Numbered from the stretch's first letter, positions 17,247-26,551 are shown. The stretch is DNA of 64,000 nucleotides from Sphingobacteriales bacterium 46-32 (GCA_001898485.1 MKTY01000020.1:744001-808000); one strand, 5' to 3'. The notes: generated from the letters alone by a model not told the origin. Numbers and translations: made by a program.

Positions 17247-20101
17247 TTTACACCTCCTGGCGACAAGAGCGCAAAATCTTTAAATGGTTCTGATAATTTC
17301 GATACCCCTAAGACAAACATTCTAGACGCACGAAGTATATCTGGGCTTTCTTTTATTTGTCGAGCTAATGAATTTAGTTCCTCTGGTGATGCGATAAAGG
17401 ACAAAGGATCTGATGCGAACTTAATTGAAGAAAGTGCTAAAGAGCGCTTCTCCGTTAATTGACATCTCTTAGCTGCATTTACAAACCATTCCACTTCTTC
17501 AGTATAATTTAATTTGCTCTTTTCATTATTTATCATTCTGTACCGTAATACATTTGACATGCTTCGATTGATTATTTGATCAGATAATGCTTCCCATGCA
17601 TCATTATTAAAATTCGAGGGAGTAATAAAATCTGCTTCGTGTTGTGCCCACAGAGCACCACAAAGTTCACCGTAGAGTTTCCCAACTAGGACTGATATTA
17701 CTTTCGCAAGATGGATTTGAGTTATAAACGAGGTAGATTGAGCATTATACCAAGCTTGAATTATTTTTAGAAATGACAATAAATCAAAATCGATACTCGG
17801 GTTAAGTTTAGGAGATATTGAAAGAAACTTGAGATCTTTTGCTCTAGTAGCGCTATCACTCAAAATTATTCCATGTTCATAATTTTGCTTTTTCGCCCAA
17901 AAAAGACCGTTATAATTTTTTACATCGGTCGTACCAGAAAAGTCTTTTTCCGACAGCGATATCGGAGTATCGGGTTTTAATATATCATAAAAGAAAGTGT
18001 CTTTTTCCTCAGAACTATCGATTTCATCTATTAATCTGATACTTTTATTATCACCTTTTGATAGATTAACCCATCGAAACGGTTTGACATTTCGAGTTAA
18101 AATAAATTCTCTTTTGCCTATATCCTCACAGCTCACAGTTAATCTTGCTTTTTCTGCAATGCCGTAATTTTCTCTTTTTTCTATTTGAGATCTGATTATT
18201 TTTAGTTTTTCATCATTAAAAGGCAAATTAATAGGCTGGCTATTATAGGTTTCGATAATGTCAGTACCTAAAAAAAACTCAATCTTAATTGAAACAATGC
18301 TGTTTAGTGGCGCATTTAACTTCAGGTTAGTTTTACCATGGAAGAACGAATCAAAATTATCATCATTCGGGTCCAATATGGCCGTTAATCCGTTATATAA
18401 TATACTGCCAGGAGTCCAAATTACAGGCTCTCTGACATCTAGGCGATGTAGCCCTTCGCTAGCCGATACAATTCTGGATTTTGGTTTGATGCTTAAAAAA
18501 TGCTGGCCTGGGGGCAGGGGTGCAATTTTAATGAATGTTGCTTCACCCGCACGCTTGGGTTGAATGGTAATAGTCTCAGACGCAATTTTTACTTGAATTT
18601 CGTTCACGTCATAGTCGTGAATAATTCCAAAACATGGACTCTCTGTTGTTAGCCACTCGCTGGTTCCTTCCCCATCCCAACCTCTGGGATATAAACCGGC
18701 TGGCCATATGCTCAAGGTTTTAAAGACTTCGAATCCTAGCGACTTATAAGTTGCTTCTAAATCATCTGATACGACTTTAGGTACTAGGATTTCTCTCGCT
18801 GAGATATTACTACAGTCGATGGAAACTTCGTGTTGTAGCTCAGCCGGAATTTGATTTTGATCATTATAGATCGCAATATACTTTCTTCCAGGCCTCAAAA
18901 ACTTACCTTCAATTTCACTTGCTGTTCCATCAGCATTTATTCTGAAAAGCCAAGGCTCTTTTGTAAGTGTAAACTTCTCTTCGAGTAGTTTTTCTAAAAG
19001 AAAATGCTGTTGCTCAAATTTTATTAAACGAGTTGTGTCTGGCCATTTAGTGAATCGCTTTTTCAAAGAACCGTATAATAAGGATTCTGCTGGATGCCAA
19101 TTCCCCTGAACTCCGGCAAGTTGAAATCTAGTTCTCTTTAAGAGTTGGCCTAATTCTGGATAGTCCGATGAGTCTGTTATTTGTGGTATTTCAATGATAA
19201 CAGACCATTTTTTTTTCTCAGTTTGATAGAGCTTTAGTTTGGGTTTAAGTAATAGGTCTCTTTGGGGCGCCAATTCCTTTGCCTCAACTTGCGAACTTGA
19301 TTGATTTGCAAATGAGCTTACTGTTCCCAATATTTTAGGAGTAATTTCTTTTCTTGTTTCGCGAACCCACTCTTTAGCATTCCTCTTAAGTTCCAGATCA
19401 TTTACTATTCTTTTAAGTGTTTGTTCGTGGATTAATTCAAAAGACGGTACCGCGGCATTTGTATCAAGTAGAGATAGTGCAATTCTTCCGACTAACTCTT
19501 CTTGCTGTAAAAAATTTTGAAATCTTGAAGAATTTGAGACAAAAGAATTTGCGTTTAGCAGTTTGCCAATATTCTCAGGATTTGCGAAAGATATTTGTCT
19601 TAGCTTATAACGGCAGAAGAAAAGTAAGCTTGCAAAATGCGACTGTAAGTCCCTTGGTAGAATTGCATGTGTTATTGGTAGTGCAATTATTGAGAATTGA
19701 TTTGCCCATGCGCCTGTAGGCCTTAGTCCTTCGAAACGTCGAGTAAATTCTTTAAATGACCATCGGATATCTTCTCGATTTTTTTGATCCCAGTTTTGAA
19801 TCCGTTCCTTAAATGACTGCCAGTACTCTTCGCCAGTATAAGTATATCCAATTTCAGTTGAGTAAATCACCCAAAGCAGCCAATAGGAACGATTAAATCC
19901 ATTTTTGACAAAGTCTTTTATAAGTAAGTTGGTAATGAGTTCAATATGAACATTGGAAAAACAATGCTCAAGGGCGAACACTGGTAATTTTTTTTCCTTT
20001 TTTGAATTTGATAGGGTAGTAAAGTGCGCAATGGCATGCTTCTGCCATTCATTTAATGACAAGTTCGTCGCATCAGATATTTGAAATTCTTCTGATGACA
20101 T
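17243..20101 (-). CDS. Druantia middle-gene protein, 952 aa (DruB/DruC region)
   Basis: A large protein between druA and the 358-aa gene, overlapping druA by 29 bp and the next gene by 4 bp. The N-terminal ~270 residues are helical (EEYWQSFKERIQNW, LRPTGAWANQFSIIALPITHAILP). Residues about 290-720 look beta-rich with repeated sandwich-like segments. The end is helical again and ends LLSPGGVK. No enzymatic motif is seen. Type I Druantia has two genes (druB, druC) at this place; here there is one long gene, which could be a fusion, or one of the two could be missing. Alignment to known DruB and DruC would decide. Confidence 0.6.
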   Translation of the reverse strand: MSSEEFQISDATNLSLNEWQKHAIAHFTTLSNSKKEKKLPVFALEHCFSNVHIELITNLLIKDFVKNGFNRSYWLLWVIYSTEIGYTYTGEEYWQSFKERIQNWDQKNREDIRWSFKEFTRRFEGLRPTGAWANQFSIIALPITHAILPRDLQSHFASLLFFCRYKLRQISFANPENIGKLLNANSFVSNSSRFQNFLQQEELVGRIALSLLDTNAAVPSFELIHEQTLKRIVNDLELKRNAKEWVRETRKEITPKILGTVSSFANQSSSQVEAKELAPQRDLLLKPKLKLYQTEKKKWSVIIEIPQITDSSDYPELGQLLKRTRFQLAGVQGNWHPAESLLYGSLKKRFTKWPDTTRLIKFEQQHFLLEKLLEEKFTLTKEPWLFRINADGTASEIEGKFLRPGRKYIAIYNDQNQIPAELQHEVSIDCSNISAREILVPKVVSDDLEATYKSLGFEVFKTLSIWPAGLYPRGWDGEGTSEWLTTESPCFGIIHDYDVNEIQVKIASETITIQPKRAGEATFIKIAPLPPGQHFLSIKPKSRIVSASEGLHRLDVREPVIWTPGSILYNGLTAILDPNDDNFDSFFHGKTNLKLNAPLNSIVSIKIEFFLGTDIIETYNSQPINLPFNDEKLKIIRSQIEKRENYGIAEKARLTVSCEDIGKREFILTRNVKPFRWVNLSKGDNKSIRLIDEIDSSEEKDTFFYDILKPDTPISLSEKDFSGTTDVKNYNGLFWAKKQNYEHGIILSDSATRAKDLKFLSISPKLNPSIDFDLLSFLKIIQAWYNAQSTSFITQIHLAKVISVLVGKLYGELCGALWAQHEADFITPSNFNNDAWEALSDQIINRSMSNVLRYRMINNEKSKLNYTEEVEWFVNAAKRCQLTEKRSLALSSIKFASDPLSFIASPEELNSLARQIKESPDILRASRMFVLGVSKLSEPFKDFALLSPGGVK

Positions 20102-21299
20102 TATTGTTGCTCGAGTTTATATCATTATTTATAGTGGCTTTTGCCGTTAGTATCAGTTCCTTTATTTGATCTTTCTTCCAATTGAGATATTCGGTTCGGG
20201 CTATTGATCGTGGGATTATCCATCTATCTATCGCTAACTTACCTACCTCTTTAACACTAAGCAAAGTCGAAGTATCAGGACGTCCCTTTCCAGTTTCTAA
20301 AATCTTAAGCGAATTACTAGCTAACGTACAAATAAAAACTTCTCTGCCTATCCCATGCTTTAGCAAGTCTTCTCTAAAACCTAGAGCGTCGAGAGCCGCT
20401 CGTGCTGTTCGCAGGCGCCAGTTTGGTCCATCACCGAATTGATGCAAATCGGCATAAGTATGCTTGATTGCACGCAGATAGTCTCTCATATCGGAAAAAA
20501 TATTTTCTGGAATATGAAAGTGTCCCCAGCCTTTGGTATAACCAATCGGTTTCAGGTATTCGATACCATCCAATTTTAATCGATTATAGACTGACGATTT
20601 GCCCATCGACGAAGAAGTCGTGATTGCTAACAATCTCGGGGCTTTTTCCTCGCCCGAAATAATTCCTGTTGCATTCCCATACTGTTTGCGAAAATCGGCA
20701 TAAAGCTCTTTCGTCCGTAACAATGATGCGACAAGCTTTCCCCCTAAAAGCATGTTGTATGGAGGAACTGCACCCAAAACATAGGCATCTAAGAGGTTTA
20801 CAAGACGTTTAGTTCGGTCTTTCGAATTCCATCCGATATACTTATCACGGACTGTCAAATTGAAAACCGGATCACCAATAGCAATCAGCCCAATCAGTTT
20901 ATCATGAAATTCATCCCATACCAAATATCTAAGTCGTCGACCAAATCCTGGCGAGACAGGTACTGACCAAGTCAACGAAGCAAGTCTAAACACGTCTGAC
21001 TCCCAGGTACCACTATGTACTCGTTTAAGTACTGGGGATATGAGTGTCGGATTAATTTCGTTTCCGGAGGCGAAATATTTTAAAAGTTTTGGGAGTTTTT
21101 GTTCGATAAAATCGACACTTGCTTTTACACGTTCGTCCCGCTGCGAAGAATGTAAATTTCTAATAATTTCTTTTTCTGTTGAAGGCAGGCTAAGAGACCC
21201 ATCATCGAGCTTAATAAAGCCTATTTTTTTTAGGTGCTGGCGAATCTTGCGCTTAAGCTTTGATTTTGCAGTTAGTGCTTCAATTACTCTTGCCGTCAT
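20073..21299 (-). CDS. druA: Druantia DruA (DUF4338 protein)
   Basis: 408 aa, first gene of the operon. The central text is characteristic of DUF4338, the signature of DruA: RRLRYLVWDEFHDKLIGLI, AIGDPVFNLTVRDKYIGW, DAYVLGAVPPYNMLLGGKLVA and LLAITTSSSMGKSSVYNRL. DUF4338 proteins are found with DUF1998 helicases in Druantia. The N-terminus is basic and helical. The protein is probably cytoplasmic; its biochemical activity is not known. The start at 21299 follows a 300-bp gap shared with a divergent gene pair. Confidence 0.85.
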   Translation of the reverse strand: MTARVIEALTAKSKLKRKIRQHLKKIGFIKLDDGSLSLPSTEKEIIRNLHSSQRDERVKASVDFIEQKLPKLLKYFASGNEINPTLISPVLKRVHSGTWESDVFRLASLTWSVPVSPGFGRRLRYLVWDEFHDKLIGLIAIGDPVFNLTVRDKYIGWNSKDRTKRLVNLLDAYVLGAVPPYNMLLGGKLVASLLRTKELYADFRKQYGNATGIISGEEKAPRLLAITTSSSMGKSSVYNRLKLDGIEYLKPIGYTKGWGHFHIPENIFSDMRDYLRAIKHTYADLHQFGDGPNWRLRTARAALDALGFREDLLKHGIGREVFICTLASNSLKILETGKGRPDTSTLLSVKEVGKLAIDRWIIPRSIARTEYLNWKKDQIKELILTAKATINNDINSSNNNVIRRISNI

Positions 21300-21599
21300 T
21301 ATAATAATCCATTTTATTGTCGCTATTACTCAATCTACCTGATTTGGTATTTCATTCAAAGGGTTAAAAATAGGAATAGCTGGAATGTACGGATCCTTGG
21401 ATAAAACGAGCGATTACCGAGAGCAGTAAGCCAGGACGGCTAGAGTTGGTAACTAGTTTCATTTTCAGTAGTTTAAGGTGCTTTAAAAATAGGTTTTTTT
21501 TATCATTTAAGATACTTGTCAGTCTCTTTTTATCAAATAGCAGGTTCCGCCAGAATAAAGACGACATCCGAGCCTAAAACTTTTAATTAATTTCATCTC
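21300..21599. other. Divergent intergenic region between druA and the 74-aa gene
   Basis: 300 bp with no credible gene; the 67-aa minus-strand frame here has no family or context. It must hold promoters for both directions. The stretch 21470-21560 is AT-rich with T-runs. No clean TAnnTTTG element was found. Confidence 0.5.
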
Positions 21600-21824
21600 A
21601 TGATAAAACCATCCGACAATCAAATTGCCTTCATAAACGACTTAATACACCATTCGTTGGAAAAATTGGTTGCAGAAGATAGTGACATCTTTAAAGCCAA
21701 ATTGATCGAACCGCCAGTTATTTCTGAGGGTGTCCGACTGTTGAATCGAGAGCTACATGAGACGGCGATTAATCATCGGCTTGCATATTATTTTGAAGAG
21801 TACATGCAAGGCACACTTACTTGA
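21600..21824 (+). CDS. Small hypothetical protein, 74 aa, upstream of HEPN-like gene
   Basis: 74 aa, acidic and helical (NDLIHHSLEKLVAEDSDIFKA, EGVRLLNRELHETAINHRLA), ATG start at 21600. It lies 39 bp before the HEPN-like gene on the same strand and is probably co-transcribed. No family is recognised. It could be a partner or antidote of the HEPN-like protein, but nothing in its sequence proves that. Confidence 0.55.
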   Translation: MIKPSDNQIAFINDLIHHSLEKLVAEDSDIFKAKLIEPPVISEGVRLLNRELHETAINHRLAYYFEEYMQGTLT

Positions 21825-21863
21825 ATTATCATACTTCGAATAAAAAATTTGATTGGGAAAAAA

Positions 21864-22682
21864 ATGGCAAATCTAACGCCGCTTGAAAAAAGACAAATTG
21901 AAGACCTTCTAGGGATGTCGTCAGGGTATGTCGGCAGTTTTTCTAACTCTACATTTGGCCAACTAATTCACGCTACGGTAGGAAAAGATATTTTTGACGA
22001 AAAGTATAACTATGGTAGCGGCTCCAAAGCAAATCGTTTCCGAAGTTTCTGGGATAAAGAGCCGGATTTGATAGTGGGTAAGGTTCTGAAGGCTATACTG
22101 GATATTTGGGAATACGAAAACGATATTAGCCAGAATACAAAGGCGTATGATGCATACAAAAATATTGTTAGCCGTTTATTAGGACGTAAAAACGAATCGG
22201 TGCGAAATGAAGATGAGTTCCTTAAACAAGATTTTGGGGATATAACACTAAAGAACCTTCCGTTGGATTCATCGATGATATTAATATTGGAAGGCCGCTT
22301 AATGGAGGCTTTTAGCGCATTGAACAATAACGCCTCACTATCAGTAATCTTTATGTGTGGAAGTATCTTAGAAGGGGCGCTGTTGGGGATCGCCTTAAAG
22401 AACCCGAAAACTTTCAACACTTCGAACTCGGCACCGAAGGATAAGGAAGGTCGAACAAGACAATTCCAGGATTGGAGTCTGGGGCATTTTATTGATGTCT
22501 CATGTGAAGTCGGCCTACTTAAAATTGATATCAAGAAATTTAGTCATTCATTACGTGACTTTCGTAATTATATTCATCCTTATATGCAAATGGCATCGGG
22601 GTTTAATCCGGATCTACACACAGCTAAAATCTGTATGCAAGTTCTGAAGGCTGCGATTGCTGATTTGAGCAGGCAGCGTTGA
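21864..22682 (+). CDS. HEPN-like abortive-infection-type protein
   Basis: 272 aa from the ATG at 21864; an open TTG start lies 15 bp earlier. The N-terminal half (LLGMSSGYVGSFSNSTFGQL, then DEKYNYGSGSKANRFRSFW) is a domain often seen at the N-terminus of defence-associated proteins in the AbiJ-like group. The C-terminal half is helical with SLRDFRNYIHPYMQ, a fit to the Rx4-6H motif of HEPN ribonucleases. A phage-triggered RNase role is inferred from these features and from its place next to Druantia and AbiE. The motif is seen, the activity is not shown. Confidence 0.65.
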   Translation: MANLTPLEKRQIEDLLGMSSGYVGSFSNSTFGQLIHATVGKDIFDEKYNYGSGSKANRFRSFWDKEPDLIVGKVLKAILDIWEYENDISQNTKAYDAYKNIVSRLLGRKNESVRNEDEFLKQDFGDITLKNLPLDSSMILILEGRLMEAFSALNNNASLSVIFMCGSILEGALLGIALKNPKTFNTSNSAPKDKEGRTRQFQDWSLGHFIDVSCEVGLLKIDIKKFSHSLRDFRNYIHPYMQMASGFNPDLHTAKICMQVLKAAIADLSRQR

Positions 22683-22859
22683 TGACGTCAACTTTATGTG
22701 CTTATTCATATACGTTGTTGATATTTTACCCCCTATTATAGTCGTAAGTTGTTAAATCCGGAAGCTACACTTAAGCTAAGTTAATGAAATACAATCTTTT
22801 TATATGTTATTTTGCATGACTTTTCAATCCATATTCTTGCATTTTGGCATAAAATATGC

Positions 22860-22867
22860 TATATTTG
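22860..22867 (+). promoter_or_regulatory. Bacteroidota-type -7 element of the AbiEi-like gene
   Basis: TATATTTG matches TAnnTTTG and ends 7 bp before the ATG at 22875. TTG-containing text about 18-22 bp upstream could be the -33 part. The transcript would be leaderless or nearly so. Confidence 0.55.
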
Positions 22868-22874
22868 AACTGTA

Positions 22875-23465
22875 ATGAAAAAATTAGACACCCTTAGAAA
22901 GCAGTTGAAACCAGGCAAAGTCTACCGCAGGGCGGACCTGTCCCAATGGTCGAATGCGGTGGATCGTCACCTGGCGCAACTGGTGGAGGAGGGGAGCCTG
23001 AATAAGCTGGCTCCCGGTCTATACTATGCGCCGAAGCAGACCGTATTTGGTGCTGCCCCTCCCGAGGAGCACGAATTGGTGCGCAGCTTTCTGAAAGAGG
23101 ATGATTTTTTGCTGACCACGCCTAATGCCTATAACAGTTTAGGTGTTGGAACCACGCAATTGTATAATAAGCGTGTAGTTTATAATCACAAACGACATGG
23201 CAGTTTTTACTTGGGTGGAAGAGAATTTTTCTTCCACGTCAAACATAGGTTCCCTAAAAAGCTAAGTCCTGAGTTTTTGCTGGTTGATCTTCTTAATAAC
23301 CTGAACAGCCTTGCAGAAGATAAAGATGAGGTTTTGAAAAAGACGCTTGTTAAAGCAAAATCGCTAGACAGAAAAAGCCTTCTGCAGTCGGTAGCTCGCT
23401 ACGGCAATACGAAAACCAAGGCATTACTTTCTCCTGCTTTAAAGGAATCTTCTTATGCCGTCTAA
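22875..23465 (+). CDS. AbiEi-like antitoxin (DUF6088 type), partner lost
   Basis: 196 aa. An N-terminal winged-helix part (RRADLSQWSNAVDRHLAQLVEEG, then LAPGLYYAP) and a middle part (FLLTTPNAYNSLGVGTTQLY) match AbiEi-family antitoxins of type IV toxin-antitoxin systems, which bind DNA and repress their own promoter. Its 3' end overlaps the first codons of a toxin gene that stops after 16 residues, so this antitoxin is now an orphan. A complete AbiE pair lies just downstream in the opposite orientation. Confidence 0.8.
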   Translation: MKKLDTLRKQLKPGKVYRRADLSQWSNAVDRHLAQLVEEGSLNKLAPGLYYAPKQTVFGAAPPEEHELVRSFLKEDDFLLTTPNAYNSLGVGTTQLYNKRVVYNHKRHGSFYLGGREFFFHVKHRFPKKLSPEFLLVDLLNNLNSLAEDKDEVLKKTLVKAKSLDRKSLLQSVARYGNTKTKALLSPALKESSYAV

Positions 23466-23505
23466 ATACCTTCACGAACTGAAAGAGTTTCCGGATCTGC
23501 CGTAA
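23455..23505 (+). pseudogene. 5' remnant of an AbiEii toxin gene
   Basis: ATG at 23455 followed by the peptide MPSKYLHELKEFPDLP and a stop. The start overlaps the antitoxin gene as in intact AbiE operons, and the first residues resemble the beginning of AbiEii-type toxins (xKYLHELxEF). The rest of the gene is absent; about 140 bp of unrelated sequence follows before the next gene. Confidence 0.55.
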
Positions 23506-23647
23506 CAGTGATGATACTTGTTCTGAATGCCTGGAACACCCAATGCTTTATAAATATTTGATTTGCTGCTGTTCTAAATTAAAAGCGAGAGCTCCCCATT
23601 AAATCAATTGCCATTTCAATAGACGCACACCGTCATTTTACCCTAAT

Positions 23648-24568
23648 TCATTGTTGGTTTTTAGATGCCTCCAGGCCAAACTTTTCTTTAAGTGCCATAT
23701 ATTGTTCCCGATGTTTCTCAGGATTTTTGTCTTTCAACTTTTGAAGGTTCTGCAATTTCCAGTTAATCGAGGGGAAACGCTGGAAATCATAGATGCTCCA
23801 ATCCGGGGTTACGTTTTTTACACTTAAGAGAAACGCTTTATCCTGGTCGGTCAAACTCTCGTGGATTATTGCAACCAGTTTTTCGCGAATGCTTTCGTAT
23901 TCTTCATAGCTGAATGGTTCATCCGTCATTCCTGCAAACTGATTGTCAAGTGCTGAACGCTGATCCTGAAAGTTCGGACGAATGACTTCATGTATTGGTC
24001 TGTCGCTGCAAAGCAAACAAAGCAAGAAACCCTCTTTTATTTCTGGCGAAAACCCTTCCTTTTCCAGCATATATTTTACATCGAACAGATCCCGTGGATG
24101 CTGGCGGTCAAGGGCTGCCACTACCTTACCGCCGAAAAGTTGCCCTATCGGGACAACCGGCATCGTGCAAAACGCTTCAAACGAGGTTTGTGCTTTCTCA
24201 CATAGCGGCATCTCTTTCGGTTCTGCTATGGCGCCACGATTGACTAAGTTGACTTCAAGTTTCACCTCAACCCTATTGGCGGAAATCTGCAATTTTCCTG
24301 TATCTAATCGAGGTGTAACCCGGGCACCAGGAACGACTTTCTCAATATTTCGCTTTATCCTTTCCAATGCTTCTGCAATATTTTTCAAGGACGTTTCTCT
24401 ATCCTCAATCGGCAGATAAGTAAGATCAATATCAACAGACAGGCGCGGCATGTCACGAACGAAAAGGTTGATCGCCGTTCCACCGTGAAGCGCAAAGCAT
24501 TTTTCTTTCGCAACCTCCGGCAGCACCGACAATAATACCTGTACCTGTTGTCTATATATTCTTTCCAT
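23648..24568 (-). CDS. AbiEii-type nucleotidyltransferase toxin
   Basis: 306 aa from the ATG at 24568 (MERIYRQQVQVLLSVLP). AbiEii toxins are nucleotidyltransferases; characterised relatives modify tRNA. The NTase core shows FALHGGTAINLFVRDMPRLS then VDIDLTYLP, with the GG-T/S and DxD motifs, and the C-terminal part has GQLFGGKVVAALDRQHPRDLFDV, a family hallmark. The start overlaps the end of the antitoxin gene by 17 bp. An earlier start at 24619 is open but less likely. It appears complete. Confidence 0.9.
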   Translation of the reverse strand: MERIYRQQVQVLLSVLPEVAKEKCFALHGGTAINLFVRDMPRLSVDIDLTYLPIEDRETSLKNIAEALERIKRNIEKVVPGARVTPRLDTGKLQISANRVEVKLEVNLVNRGAIAEPKEMPLCEKAQTSFEAFCTMPVVPIGQLFGGKVVAALDRQHPRDLFDVKYMLEKEGFSPEIKEGFLLCLLCSDRPIHEVIRPNFQDQRSALDNQFAGMTDEPFSYEEYESIREKLVAIIHESLTDQDKAFLLSVKNVTPDWSIYDFQRFPSINWKLQNLQKLKDKNPEKHREQYMALKEKFGLEASKNQQ

Positions 24569-25331
24569 GCTCTTCCAATTCTTTCGGAACGGTGATGCCG
24601 TATTTGTCCACGAAAACACCGTTCTTCACGATGCTGCGCTTACCCTTTCCTAAATCTATTTTCGCTATATCCAGATAATTAAACCAACTATGATTTGCCT
24701 TTTCTGCCATGTAGAGGAATAAACGCTTCACTTTTACTGATTGGCAATCTTCCAGTAATGTTTGAACTTGTTTTGGCGGTAGGTTATTCAATCCCTCCAT
24801 CAATTCAAAACATTCCGTAAGCTCCTGTTTGCGGGGAGCCAGGTATAAACATTCCATGAGGGCGCGGGCCGCACCTGAAACTTTTATCGAAAAATTCTTA
24901 ACCTCCACTTCTGTAAGTCCTAAGCCTTGTGTAAGAAAGGAGGTTTCATAGTAATCGACTTTGAGTCCCCAATCATGCTTTTTAAACCAGGCCGGGAGTT
25001 TTTCGCCGCTACCGCCGAACAGAACGGCTTTTCTTGCTGCCAGTTCGAGATAATGAGCCTTACCCAAAAGCGATAGGGCTGTCCGGCCTCCGGGATGGAT
25101 CGTGAGGCCGCCTTGCGCTTGCAGGGCATATATTGCTCCTTCATAGCCCACCTTATCGTTGCTGCGGATCACTGCCCCTGTTCCTATGGGTCGTAGCCAG
25201 TTGCTTTTCTTGTAGCGTCGCTGCAAATCATGGCTATACCCGTGCTCTACCAGCCAGGAGGAAAGCATAACGATCCCCGGCGGTTGCGAATTAAGAAGCC
25301 TGTTTATTTTGCTACTCACTTCAGTACTCAT
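24552..25331 (-). CDS. AbiEi-type antitoxin
   Basis: 259 aa from the ATG at 25331 (MSTEVSSKINRLLNSQPPG). The N-terminal winged helix (WLVEHGYSHDLQRRYKKSNWL) is followed by the AbiEi body (GAIYALQAQGGLTIHPGGRTALSLLG; HDWGLKVDYYET) and a C-terminal part (VSGAARALMECLYLAP). The protein neutralises the downstream toxin and probably represses the operon. A frame open to 25388 exists, but the -7-like TATATTCG lies just before the ATG at 25331, which supports this start and a leaderless mRNA. Confidence 0.88.
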   Translation of the reverse strand: MSTEVSSKINRLLNSQPPGIVMLSSWLVEHGYSHDLQRRYKKSNWLRPIGTGAVIRSNDKVGYEGAIYALQAQGGLTIHPGGRTALSLLGKAHYLELAARKAVLFGGSGEKLPAWFKKHDWGLKVDYYETSFLTQGLGLTEVEVKNFSIKVSGAARALMECLYLAPRKQELTECFELMEGLNNLPPKQVQTLLEDCQSVKVKRLFLYMAEKANHSWFNYLDIAKIDLGKGKRSIVKNGVFVDKYGITVPKELEEHGKNI

Positions 25332-25500
25332 GGTACGAATATACCATATAAAACAAACCAATTCAAGGAAAAGGTTTATTTGTACCATGTTTCACGGACT
25401 TAGAGTACTTAAATTCAAGTATTTTTAAACCAAATCGGTAAGACCCCTTCTGGATTAGCACGAAAAACTAACTTTGCGCGGTACTCAAAAAACAGACCAA

Positions 25501-26490
25501 ATGCCATTTGATAAAGAATTCATCGAAGTCTTATTGGAAGCTTCTGATGACTATAAGGAAAGCATGATTCTAGATTATACTGCGTTGGAGAACCATGTTC
25601 CTACAAAAATGTATGCTGACTTTGTAAAGGCTAACGTTAATAGCCCGATGTATAAAACAAGGATTGCTCCATTTGAGCTATTTCTTCTTCTCCATAAAGA
25701 ACCGAATGCTTGGGCGTGGCTGCATAACGATAAGTATGTAATGTGTATACATCTCTCGCTATTTAAGCTTATTGAAAAGAGAGTCAAAGACAAACTACAA
25801 GTTCTCCCTGAAGATTGCCAGCAGATCATTTCTCGTTGCTTTTTCAAAGAGGATGAGCACGCAGATTATCTAATATATCAGTTTGCAACTGTTTTCACTC
25901 ATTATCATGAGTTGGCGCATCTTTTTCAATTTAGAAACGGAGAAGCCGGTGCGGCTACCTTTGAAAGATATAACCTTACAGAAGGAAAAGAATTCGATCA
26001 ACTGGCACACGCTATGGAGATTGACGCAGATATTTTTGCCGCAGAACATATGAATGCGCATTTATTTCAATTTTGGAACACGATCCCGGAGGATAAGAAA
26101 ACCAAGGAGTCGTTAGAAGCCAGGATGTCTTTACAATTGGTCTCAACTTTTATACTATTTTTTGAATTATCTAATGGCTGGCGTGAGTGGTACATACTTA
26201 ATTACGACCACCCAAATCCATTAATTAGAGTTTCCTATATCCTTGATGTGCTTGTTCAAACAGCAAATACCAACGGTCAAAAACTCGACTTCGAGATTGA
26301 CGCAAAAGGGGTACTGACGCAAGCACTGACCTTGGCAAACCATTTCATTGTAGATGATAAGAAAAATGGATTCGACGACTTTGTAAAACTTTTCCAAGAG
26401 CATTCTGAAGAAATCAACGACTACCTGAAGGCGAAAATGTTTCCGTATATGAATGAAGTTGCATTTTTAAATTGTAACAATAAAGGATAA
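25501..26490 (+). CDS. Putative zinc metallopeptidase (HELAH motif)
   Basis: About 329 aa from the ATG at 25501; a TTG start 27 bp earlier is open. The middle of the protein has VFTHYHELAHLFQF, an HExxH zinc site, and further on HAMEIDADIFAAEHM, the kind of E/D-A-D segment that gives the third ligand in several peptidase families. No signal peptide or membrane helix is seen, so it is probably cytoplasmic. It resembles ImmA/IrrE- or M48-like peptidases in general layout only. It stands alone next to the AbiE pair, and its substrate is unknown. Confidence 0.65.
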   Translation: MPFDKEFIEVLLEASDDYKESMILDYTALENHVPTKMYADFVKANVNSPMYKTRIAPFELFLLLHKEPNAWAWLHNDKYVMCIHLSLFKLIEKRVKDKLQVLPEDCQQIISRCFFKEDEHADYLIYQFATVFTHYHELAHLFQFRNGEAGAATFERYNLTEGKEFDQLAHAMEIDADIFAAEHMNAHLFQFWNTIPEDKKTKESLEARMSLQLVSTFILFFELSNGWREWYILNYDHPNPLIRVSYILDVLVQTANTNGQKLDFEIDAKGVLTQALTLANHFIVDDKKNGFDDFVKLFQEHSEEINDYLKAKMFPYMNEVAFLNCNNKG

Positions 26491-26551
26491 TCCTGATTTC
26501 TTGTTGAGGAAGTTTCATGAGTACTTCCTCGCCTAGCTTCAAGTATCATTC

